From Haematobia irritans (taxonomy: Eukaryota; Arthropoda; Insecta; Diptera; Muscidae), in assembly GCF_050003625.1 (NCBI RefSeq), contig NC_134400.1, forward strand, positions 42,766,557 to 42,830,556: DNA of 64,000 nucleotides, written 5' to 3'. Of this stretch, positions 57,901 through 64,000 are shown one piece after another. The notes below the pieces were generated by a model. The model worked only from the letters and a program-made list of their open reading frames with translations, searched no databases and had not been told where the DNA came from. Positions within the stretch are counted from its first letter, which is position 1; each line of letters begins with the position of its first letter. Made by a program: the position numbers and the translations under genes.

Positions 57901-60900
57901 ACACCGCTCACATTCTATTACATTCACTAGTTCAGAAATGTAATCATCCGCAAGATAAAATGCTTTTAAATAAATGTAAGTACACTTTTTATAGCCCTAC
58001 AACCATTGAAGGGTGTAGCCTACATATTTCCTATCATGAATGCATTAATTTTGGGAGTTTACGAGTTGCTATCTCGTCACGATATTCGAAAATTAACCTT
58101 TATGCGTAAACCTAGAAACTCCTATGCTGTTTCGAGTCTAAATTTGTTTGCTTTGGTGTATGATCGTTAGGCTGTTAGTTCGTTTTTATGGTATATTCTC
58201 AAATCTTTTAATATTTTTTTTATCATAACGATAAGGATTTCGTTGACTTCGAGCTTTAAAATTTGACAAAATTTGAATTTCGACATTTTCAAACTTTGCA
58301 AAAGTCGAGTTTTTAAGTTTTTCAAAGGTTGCTTTTTCCAGCGCTATTGAAAATGGGCCCAATGAAAATTAGCCCCAAAACCTAAATCAAGTAGGTTAGG
58401 TTAGGTTAGGATAGGTGGCAGCCCGATGTATCAGGCTCACTTAGACTATTCAGTCCATTGTGATATGGAACTTCTTTCTTATCACTGAGTGCTGCTCGAT
58501 TCCATGCTAAGATCAATGACAAGGGACCCCAAAAATTATATGGGAAAGTCCAACACACAATTTTTATGTCTTTTGGGGGAAACTTCATTTTAGTTTTGGA
58601 GCCCGTTTGCATTATGAAAATAAACCCCAATTTTTTTTTTTGTTTTAATGAAATGAATGGAAATTAATCCCAATTTCAATTTTCTCTTGGAATTTAACAA
58701 AGGCAGCAACTATACATGCTTTTCTTGTTCCGTGAAACATTGTATAGCTTCAGATTTGTTTTTTTCCATAGCCTTCGGCCGAAGTTTAGGTCTATCTCAC
58801 TAAAAGTGGGCTAACGCGATACCCAAGTACGGTAGCCACTCGTGTCAGAAATAATCTACCAAAATTTGATGACAATTTAAAAAAAAATCTTATTTTGAAG
58901 TTTTCGATCAAATTTTTTGTTGATTTTTTTTTCTATAGAAAATTTTATCAAAATTTTATTTCTATAGAAAATTTTATCAAAATTTTATTTCTATAGAAAA
59001 TTTTGCGAAAAAAAATCTTTTGAAAATTTTGCGAACAAATTTATTTCTATTGAAAATTTTGCGAAAAATTTTATTTCTATAGAAAATTCTGCGAAAAATT
59101 TTATTTCTATAGAAACTTTTGCGACAAATTTTATTTCTATAGAAAATTTTGCCAATATTTTATTTTAATAGAAAATTTTATTTTTATAAAAGATTTTGCC
59201 AAAATGTTATTTCTATAGAAAATTTTGTCAAAATTTTATTCTATAGAAAATTTTATCAAAATTTTATTTCTATAGAAAATTTTGCGAAAAAAAATTTATT
59301 TCTATAGAAAATTTTGCGAAAAAATATTTTTCTTTTGAAAATTTTGCGAACAAATTTATTTCTATTGAAAATTTTGCGAAAAATTTTATTTCTATAGAAA
59401 CTTTGGGACAAATTTTATTTCTATAGCAAATTTTGCCAATATTTTATTTCAATAGAAAATTTTATTTTTATAAAAGATTTTGCCAAAATGTTGTTTCTAT
59501 AGAAAATTTTGTCAAAATTTTATTTCTATAGAACAATTTGTCAAAATTTTATTCCTGTAGAAAATGTTGCCAAAATTTAACTTCTATGTAAAAATTTGCC
59601 AAAATTTTATTTTTTTTAAAGATTTTGCCAACATTTTATTCCTATAGAAGATTTTGCCAAAATTTGTATAGGAAATTTGGTCATAGTTTTATTTCTATAG
59701 AAAATTTGGTCAAACTTTTATTTCTATAAAAAATTGAAGTTGTATATTTTGCAAATTTTACCAAAACATCTACCAGTCTAACTAATCATCTAACAATAAA
59801 AAATCTGATTTTTTGGTAGAATTCTACCTACTGTGGCAACCGTGTTCCCAAGAGATTCGTACTCGGTAACACATATTTATTTATTTTATTAATTTTTTTA
59901 ACTTAATATTTTTCCATCAGTTAGGATTTTAAATCATAAGTGAAAATGAGCTATAATTTTATTTTGGGGTCGATTTTCATGCTGCAGTGGGAGCCACCGT
60001 GGCGCAATGGCCGCCTTGCATACACAAGGTCGTGGGTTCGATTCCTGCTTCGAGCGAACACCAAAAAGTTTTTCAGAGGTGGATTATCCCACCTCAGTAA
60101 TGCTGGTGACATTTCTGAGGGTTCAAAGCTTCTCTAAGTGGTTTCACTGCCGTTCGGACTCGGCTATAAAAAATGAGGTCCCTTGTCATTGAGCTTAACA
60201 TGGAATCGGGCAGCACTCAGTGATAAGAGAGAAGTTCACCAATGTGGTGTCACAATGGACTGAATAGTCTAAGTGAGCCTGATACATCGGGCGGCCACAT
60301 AACCTAACCTAACCTTCATGCTGCAGTGACATTGTTTTGTGGCTCATTTTCATTTCGATTTTGGTCGCTATAATGAGTCCATTTTGACTAATATCAAAAT
60401 TTCGAGTCAAATTGATTCAATCGAATTTAAATCGACCTCGATTAGCCGAATTTGATCAATATCAAAAGTTGATAAGTCGACTTCGACATTGAATAATCGA
60501 TTTTGAAGGTTAGGATAAGCCTACTTCGACTTGTGACGAAAATTCGATTAGTCAATTTTTGTCACTCGAGCCAAAAATAATCGACCAAAATTTGAGGGAA
60601 AAATAATAAAAAACTACCAAACATTTCTCATTTTTGTATTTTAAAATTTTTTACTTGTCAAAGTAAAAACATTTAATTTCTATAAAATGTTCACAAATTT
60701 TTTTTCTATAGAAAATTTTATCAAAATTTTATTTTTATTTTTTTATTTTAATGTTTCAAAATTTTTTTGCTATAGAAAATGTTCTCAAAATTTTATTTCT
60801 ATAGAAAAATTTCTCAACATTTTATTTCTATAGCAAATTTTGACAAAGTTTTATTTTGATAGAAATTTTTCTCAAAATTTTATTTGTACAGAAAATTTCG

Positions 60901-62287
60901 CAAAATTTTATTTCTATAAAAAATTTTTCAAAATTTTATTTCTATAGAAAATTTTCTCAAAATTTTATTTCTATAGAAAATTTTCCCAAACATTATTTCT
61001 ATATAAAATTTCCTCAAAATTTTATTTCTATTTTTTTATTTTAATTTTTCAAAATTTTATTTCTATAGAAATTTTCTCAAATTGTATTTCTATTGAAAAT
61101 TTCTCTAAATTTTATTTCCATAGAAAATTTTCTCAAAATTTTATTTCTATAGAAAATTTTCTCAAAATTTTATTTCTACACACAAAAAAAATTTTCTGGT
61201 TCAATCACGAAATTAATTGACCCAATTAATTTTTTAATTGAAATGTCTTCAATCACAGAATGATAGTATCAATTAAAAAATTAATTGAAGGTCAATTAAA
61301 AAATTAATTGATCCAATTAAAAAATTAATTGATACTATTAATTTTTGTGATTGATTTTTGTTTCAATTAAAAAAATTGTTGAATCAATTAAAATTTTAAT
61401 TGGAAAAATTTTCGTGACATTTTTTTTTGTGTATAGAAAATTTTGACAAAGTTTTATTTTTATAGAAATTTTTCTCAAACCACTATAAAAAATCGATTAG
61501 TCGAAAAGTTGCTTTTCGATTTTTTGTTCTCAAATATATAAAAAGTCGAATTTGAAGTTTACCAAACGCCGACTTGGCCAATATAAAAACTCGATTAGTC
61601 GATTTTGAATATCACCAAAATAGACTTCGATTCCACTGTATATCTGTCCATCAGGACCATATGAGAGACGATTGGTCGATATTGATAACTATAAACAATC
61701 GAATAATCGATTTTGACTAATATCAAAATTAGTCGATTTGGAAGGTAAAAAAGTCGACTTCGTTCTTTTTTGACAAAACGTCGATTAGATGAAGATTTGA
61801 CTTTTGAATTCAAGATTACCAAAATTGGACTTCGATCTTCAAAATCGATTAGTCGATTTCGAAGTTAAGAAAAAGTCGACTTTTTTGACAAAACGTCGAT
61901 TATCTAAAACTGGATTTTCGATTTTTGTATCCATAGCCAATTTTTGACAAAAAGTCGATTAATCAAAAAATTGATTTTCGATTTTTGCCTATTGTAAAAA
62001 CTATCAATAGCCAATTAGTCGAATTTGAAGATTACCAAACATAGACTTCAATTAGATGATCTTGGCCAACATCAACAGTTTATTAGGCGATTTGACACAA
62101 TTTTCAAAAAATTCAAAAGTCGATTAGTCGACATTGAACCTTACATCCCACATTGGAATATAACTTAACTGTCTGTATATGCTATTAATTTTGTATTATT
62201 TTATTTTCAGATCGTGATGCTGTGGAAAAACGTTTAAATATCCTACAACAACAAGGTTACATATATGTAACCGATGAAAATTCTTAA
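38435..62287 (+). CDS. Atg1: Atg1 (ULK1/2-type autophagy-initiating Ser/Thr kinase), partial at 5' end
   Basis: Eleven exons with GT/AG borders and consistent phases: 38435-38522, 39685-39810, 39883-39956, 40030-40190, 42819-42958, 43042-43206, 56063-56234, 56309-57372, 57460-57596, 57840-57975 and 62211-62287 (stop TAA 62285-62287). They encode about 779 residues; the first roughly 100 (glycine loop and lysine of the ATP site) are not in the exons found. Known role of the family: with Atg13, Atg17/FIP200 and Atg101 it starts autophagosome formation downstream of TOR and AMPK, in the cytoplasm and on membranes. Sequence support: [20 protein letters not shown] after the hinge, [39 protein letters not shown], a long Ser/Pro linker, and a conserved C-terminal domain. 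Two introns are very long (43207-56062 and 57976-62210), each filled with transposons. No break is seen in any exon. Confidence 0.96.
38620..38800. repeat. TA-family MITE remnant in Atg1 intron
   Basis: ACAAAAAAAACGTTTTTGCC, AATTACGAAATTAATTGG and AATTAATTGCCACATTTC resemble the MITE; the right end has decayed into the following array. Confidence 0.65.
38822..39655 (+). repeat. 29-bp tandem array (CTATAG family), largest block
   Basis: About 28 units of CAAAATTTTATTTCTATAG plus AAAATTTTGT, with point changes. It fills the Atg1 intron 38523-39684 up to about 30 bp from the acceptor. The unit contains a 14-bp palindrome. Confidence 0.92.
40485..42689. mobile_element. TA-family MITE split by periodic repeat copy B
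   Basis: Left TIR CACAGAAAAAAATAAGACG after TA (40483-40484); right TIR TTTTTTGTGTG before TA (42690-42691). The middle of the MITE is interrupted at 40694-42636 by copy B. Lies in Atg1 intron 40191-42818. Confidence 0.85.
40694..42636 (-). repeat. Periodic interspersed repeat, copy B
   Basis: Begins AACAAGTATATACGGCCGTA, GTTCGGCCAGGCCGAA. It contains about nine units of roughly 153 bp with GGTTTATATGGGGGCTATAT and ACGTACCAAATTTCAACC. It ends with GGGGTCTTAGAGCAATATTT and ATCCTATGGTGGAGGGTATA. It is in inverse orientation to copy A (46051-48088). In-frame periodicity (153 = 51 codons) produces [18 protein letters not shown] ORFs that are not genes. Confidence 0.9.
43042..57372 (+). CDS. Atg1: Atg1 central linker exons (three)
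   Basis: Exon 43042-43206 encodes a Gln-rich stretch ([20 protein letters not shown]). Exon 56063-56234 has [18 protein letters not shown] and then [15 protein letters not shown]; the Phe-Val-Leu-Val at 56176-56187, preceded by acidic residues, fits an LC3/Atg8-interacting (LIR) motif at the place where ULK1 has one. Exon 56309-57372 is a low-complexity Ser/Pro/Gly/Thr linker, the usual site of regulatory phosphorylation in this family. It ends in the more conserved [20 protein letters not shown] region, the start of the C-terminal domain. The intron between the first two is 12.9 kb. Confidence 0.95.
43343..44548 (+). repeat. Tandem duplication of an approximately 0.6-kb unit
   Basis: Unit 1 (43343-43953) and unit 2 (43954-44548) both start CCTCTGTCATAGGGGACGGG and are almost identical, differing by two small deletions within the repeated CAAAATTCAA and ATTGAAAAATT words. 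The end of the unit contains a decayed SINE piece (CACCAAAAAGTTTTTCAG). In the 12.9-kb Atg1 intron. Confidence 0.9.
44490..44675 (+). repeat. SINE fragment
   Basis: CACCAAAAAGTTTTTCAG, TTCGATCTCGGCTATAAAGA, GACTCGGGCAGCACTCA and GTCTGAGTGAGCCTGG follow the order of the SINE body at 22579-22923 with deletions. The head and the (CCTAA)n tail are missing. Confidence 0.8.
46051..48088 (+). repeat. Periodic interspersed repeat, copy A
   Basis: Head TATACCCTCCATCATAGGAT, then (GTCC)n at 46186-46206, then six or seven units of about 153 bp with AGCCCCCATATAAACCGATC, a 29-bp array insertion at 47413-47845, and the tail GGCCGAACTTACGGCCGTAT ... CTTG. Inverted partner of copy B. ORFs at 46350-46796, 46830-47102 and 46887-47171 derive from the periodicity. 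Confidence 0.9.
47413..47845 (+). repeat. 29-bp tandem array with TIR end, inside copy A
   Basis: Begins ATGGTTGCCACTAGAGCCAA, the left end of the 54268 element, followed by about 13 CTATAG units. The phrase CGGTTCATAATCATGGTTGC recurs at about 47640, showing an internal rearrangement. Confidence 0.8.
48190..48945. repeat. Decayed AATCGA/TCGACT-rich tract left of the LINE
   Basis: Words such as AAAATATACTAATCGAC and TCTAAAATATGAAAAA recur, and comparable text continues at 52965-53840 on the other side of the LINE. The LINE therefore interrupts one older repeat region. Confidence 0.6.
48980..50020 (+). CDS. LINE ORF1 protein with PHD-like zinc finger
   Basis: 346 residues from ATG 48980 (a TTG-started extension of four codons precedes it). 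The N-terminus has a C4HC3-like pattern: [36 protein letters not shown]. The middle is Ser/Asn-rich. The C-terminal 90 residues ([20 protein letters not shown] ... [10 protein letters not shown] ... [14 protein letters not shown]) form the conserved RNA-binding-like module seen in ORF1 proteins of CR1-type elements. The likely role is RNA binding and chaperoning of the element transcript. Intact frame; overlapped by the upstream-open frame of ORF2. Confidence 0.85.
   Translation: MSTAPPKTLCAKCFNSLQSKKFVTCNICKLKYHYFCSDVEDCSALDATKKLTNVVFNCNGCIVAASDIVNAVSLLSAEIRELKSIIGSLISSNVYKNANNASNTSHVCPNTGLTTSSCVDASETVVQMQSYISSNTLELNDGIVSVQNSHVNENEVFVDAAAAVVMPAKENRLVLNATHLSNNSSPSTSRVGKPTVIQVSRDDVDNIATYSSATLNPTDNQVDKWTNTNRNKKRVNNAVIGERDSSDLQVIVRKKWVHLSSFKSSTTEQDIINYVQKNLKIEVSHIACYKLVKKDVNVSELRSINFKLGISPEYYESIKEPALWPANVRIRPFDFFQNVPNINLAK
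50023..52851 (+). pseudogene. LINE ORF2: AP-type endonuclease and reverse transcriptase, two frameshifts
   Basis: The frame is open from before 50023, and [11 protein letters not shown] fits the endonuclease start (Asn of QN), although the first ATG is at 50068. Endonuclease motifs: VETWL (Glu), [28 protein letters not shown] frameshift at about 50690 separates the final HHVPL (catalytic His region) from the rest. Reverse transcriptase motifs: [46 protein letters not shown] (Asp), a second frameshift at about 51830, then [20 protein letters not shown] and YADDIKIF (catalytic YADD). The C-terminus runs to 52851. Two single-base lesions suggest a fairly young but inactive copy. Confidence 0.9.
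52965..53840. repeat. Decayed tandem repeat right of the LINE
   Basis: Two to three degenerate copies of an approximately 480-bp and then 180-bp theme (CAATGACCG, TCAATCACTTTT, TCCCCCAATAT). Continuous in sense with 48190-48945. Confidence 0.6.
53842..54130. mobile_element. TA-family MITE, short form
   Basis: Starts CACAGAAAAAAATTTCACG after TA (53840-53841) and ends TTTTTTTGTG before TA (54131-54132). 289 bp, the same length as 35545-35833. Confidence 0.9.
54268..55959. mobile_element. TIR element carrying a 29-bp array and a foldback, 8-bp target duplication
   Basis: Left end CACGGATACCACAGTTGGTA; right end GGCTCAAGTGGCAACCGTG (inverted: CACGGTTGCCAC). Exact 8-bp duplication CATGGGTG at 54260-54267 and 55960-55967. 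The interior has two blocks of the 29-bp array (54395-55001 and 55573-55880) separated by a foldback element. An 8-bp duplication suggests a non-autonomous hAT-like element. No transposase. Confidence 0.88.
55002..55534. repeat. Foldback: 213-bp inverted arms around a 106-bp loop
   Basis: Arm 55002-55214 is the reverse complement of 55321-55534 except for very few differences (one small indel near 55067/55470). The arms start GTTGTTTTTTTATTGCAGC, contain CAAGATGGTTGGATGGACG, and end AATAAATTCAGG at the loop. It lies in the 29-bp array. The three ORFs here (55075-55296, 55222-55413, 55266-55460) are the same arm read twice and are not genes. Confidence 0.95.
57460..62287 (+). CDS. Atg1: Atg1 C-terminal (Atg13-binding, MIT-like) exons (three)
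   Basis: Exons 57460-57596, 57840-57975 and 62211-62287 encode [51 protein letters not shown] and finally [20 protein letters not shown], then DENS and stop. The helical pattern matches the C-terminal early-autophagy-targeting domain of Atg1/ULK, which binds Atg13 and membranes. The last intron (57976-62210) holds a TIR element with a 29-bp array, a second SINE, a reverse-oriented SINE fragment and a MITE. Confidence 0.95.
58270..58400. repeat. Short GTCGA-type tract and SINE junction
   Basis: ATTTCGACATTTTC and CAAAAGTCGAG words as in 7020-9125, running up to the reverse SINE tail. Confidence 0.5.
58396..58526 (-). repeat. SINE 3' fragment, reverse orientation
   Basis: (TTAGG)n, then GCCCGATGTATCAGGCTCAC, TTAGACTATTCAGTCCATTG and TTCTTATCACTGAGTGCTGC, the reverse complement of the SINE 3' half. 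The 5' head is missing. Confidence 0.88.
58828..59844. mobile_element. TIR element with 29-bp array, second delimited copy
   Basis: Left end TACGGTAGCCACTCGTGTCA; right end ACTGTGGCAACCGTG. Flanks TACCCAAG (58820-58827) and TTCCCAAG (59845-59852) agree at 7 of 8 bases, again an 8-bp duplication. The interior is about 27 units of the 29-bp array (58920-59745) and no foldback. Confidence 0.88.
59990..60314 (+). mobile_element. tRNA-derived SINE, copy 2
   Basis: Starts GGAGCCACCGTGGCGCAATG; B box GGTTCGATTCC; tail GACTGAATAGTCTAAGTGAG and (CCTAA)n. A 14-bp target duplication TTCATGCTGCAGTG is at 59976-59989 and 60315-60328. Compared with copy 1 it has lost about 10 bases in the A-box region and about 10 near 60148. 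Confidence 0.93.
60545..61480 (+). repeat. 29-bp tandem array, third large block, interrupted by a MITE
   Basis: Begins GTCACTCGAGCCAAAAATAA (left-end phrase of the TIR element) and then about 17 CTATAG units. A TA-family MITE is inserted at 61179-61431 exactly within TTTCTATAGAAAA. Confidence 0.85.
61179..61431. mobile_element. TA-family MITE, best delimited copy
   Basis: CACACAAAAAAAATTTTCTG ... GACATTTTTTTTTGTG, 253 bp, TA on each side (61177-61178 and 61432-61433). The empty site TTTCTATAGAAAA is known from the surrounding array, so both ends and the TA duplication are certain. Confidence 0.95.
61500..62110. repeat. Degenerate GTCGA/TCGATT tract
   Basis: Repeated CGATTAGTCGA, AAAAAGTCGAC and TTTGACAAAACGTCGATTA words, related to 7020-9125. 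It ends about 100 bp before the last Atg1 exon. Confidence 0.75.
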
Positions 62288-62720
62288 ATATGGTCATTGC
62301 ATTATCACATCATAGCACACAAATTAAATCCTAATGCATTAAATTTATTTTTAAGCTAAACAAAGAAGAAAAAAACTAAAGTGAAAACAAGAAAAACTTA
62401 TTGGAAAAACAAATCCCCGCTAAGGAAAAGGAGTCTTTTTTGTTATTATTTTTTTCTTTCTTTTGGGAATGAAGAGAAATATAAAGAAATATGATAATTG
62501 TGATGTTTTCATTTCTCATCAGGATCATAATCCTTAATCCTTGCAATTTATGTATTAGTAGTAACTTATATAAATTTCATTAAATATTTTATTTTATATT
62601 ATAATTAATTTTCTAATAAATTAGAAATTCAAAGCTATACTAGAAATCATAAATTGAACAAAAACAGTATGTAAATATTTTGATTTGTGTATGTAATAAA
62701 ACAAATCCCTTGACATTTTT
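62288..62720 (+). other. Atg1: Atg1 3' untranslated region
   Basis: Follows the TAA at 62285-62287. It is AT-rich without ORFs. Candidate polyadenylation signals AATAAA are at 62615-62620 and 62695-62700; the second is followed by a T-rich stretch at about 62713. The end point is inferred. Confidence 0.55.
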
Positions 62721-64000
62721 CACAAGAATTCTTCTCATTATGAGGTAAAAAAGAACAATTTTAATATGGCCATATATGAATTAGGAAATGTAAGAAAAGT
62801 GGGATAGCAGACTTTTTCAAAATTTAGAAAATTCGATTTTTTTTCTTCATTAATTGATTTTGTCGATTAATCGATTTTGCCCAACACATCAAAATTTATG
62901 TAGTCGATTTTCAAAAAATCAAAAATCGATTTTGAAGATTAAAAAACGTGAAGTTAAACTTTTTTACTTTTTTGACAAAAAGTTGAAAATTCGATTTTGT
63001 TGTCAAATTGAAATTTATTTTAAATATATTGACGGCAAATGACTTAGTATTACCAACGATTCTTACTTTTTGTATTATAACTTACCGCTAGGCATTGTAG
63101 TTGATTTGACACGTGACAACTATGTTGCCTTCAAATAAATCGACAAATATTTAAAACACAAAATAATATAGTTGGACATACCGCATGTTTTGGACTGGGC
63201 AATTTTTTATAAGAGAATTTCAATATGTCTTGCTTTCATTTTATTTTTCTATCGATCTATAAATATTGTTTTTGTTATACAATTTCTATAATTCAGTAAA
63301 ATTACATCCCATCTTTTCCCACAAAAAAATAAGAAAAAAAAATTGGTAAATACATATGTCACATTTACTCAATTTGTTTTTATGTTATGTTGCAATATTA
63401 AAAAAAAACTAAGTTTTTATTTCGTTTATATATTTTTTTTCTACAGTGAAAATATCTCAAGATATCGATAAATACATTTTGGCTACACGAAAATGAAATT
63501 TCATATTTAATGAATAATCTAGTACGTACCATAATAATATACAATGCAGATCTATAGAGAGACAAATAACTGAAATCGTATTAAAAATAAAATTAAAAGT
63601 AATTAAACAAAAATAAAAAATAATGATAAATATTATTTAGAGAAAACAAAAACTAAAATTGTTTTAATAAAAAAAAATTAAAGATGGAGGTCAAATTTAG
63701 GGCAACCCAAATCGAAAAATGTTAATAGCTTTCTAAAACAATACTGCAATGAAATAAGTCACCCAAATTAAATAAGCCTTAATACATTAAAACAACCTAA
63801 AGTGTTAAGGTGCAACTTCATGATATTTATGAAATATTCATCGCTGTTCTGTGTCTCACTATACACTAGAGGTGTGTACGTGACACGAAATTGTCGTTAT
63901 TTCTTTGTGTTAAAAAATCTTCTAACTTTTTATACCACACTTGTACACTTTACTTACTCGTAAAGAATATTCTTTATAGAAAAGGGAAATTTCCTTTGTC
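62721..64000. other. Downstream flank, no gene seen
   Basis: A GTCGA-like tract at 62815-63020, otherwise AT-rich. No exon, TIR pair or RNA gene was recognised. A longer Atg1 3' UTR cannot be excluded. Confidence 0.45.

Overview
This is an AT-rich stretch of nuclear DNA from a higher fly. It contains one well-supported long gene, Atg1 (ULK1/2-type autophagy kinase, + strand). It is split into at least eleven coding exons over 38435-62287, and its introns are swollen by transposons. The transposon set (irritans-type mariners very close to those first described from horn fly, a tRNA-derived SINE, many interspersed repeats carrying runs of GTCC) and the fly-like Atg1 protein point to a calyptrate, probably muscid, fly. 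The species cannot be fixed from the sequence alone.

Layout. 1-5000: three consecutive exons of a minus-strand leucine-rich-repeat gene (452-4833) whose splice phases agree; both ends of the gene are missing. 5000-13000: AT-rich non-coding DNA, a 2.1-kb degenerate tract built on GTCGA words, and at 13040-13153 a minus-strand terminal exon of an unrecognised gene. 13160-31700: a hAT transposase remnant, two dead mariners, several short terminal-inverted-repeat (TIR) elements with readable target-site duplications (TSDs), a 5'-truncated RNase H-bearing LINE, and a SINE sharing that LINE's 3' tail. 31900-36000: a 0.76-0.86 kb direct duplication flanking a 2.4-kb periodic repeat. 38435-62287: Atg1. 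Its introns hold, in order, a 29-bp tandem array, an approximately 2-kb periodic element (copy B), the same element in the opposite orientation (copy A), a nearly complete two-ORF LINE (ORF2 with two frameshifts), a TIR element enclosing a 213-bp-arm foldback, another copy of that TIR element, and a second SINE. 62288-64000: Atg1 3' UTR and flank.

Functionally the window carries the Atg1 kinase core from just after the hinge (HRD, DFG and APE motifs), a polyQ/Ser-rich linker with a conserved LC3-interacting DFVLV motif, and the C-terminal domain that binds Atg13. The glycine loop and the VAIK lysine exon(s) were not found. They lie either undetected in 1-38434 or left of the window. If they lie left of the window, the LRR gene and the 13-kb exon would be nested inside an Atg1 intron on the opposite strand.

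I saw no bacterial-type operon, CRISPR array, rRNA or intact tRNA gene. The most noteworthy structure is in the mobile DNA: several short element families can be delimited to the base from nested insertions and TSDs, and two large inverted structures (B/A around two Atg1 exons, and the 213-bp foldback) would sit in Atg1 pre-mRNA as long potential duplexes.
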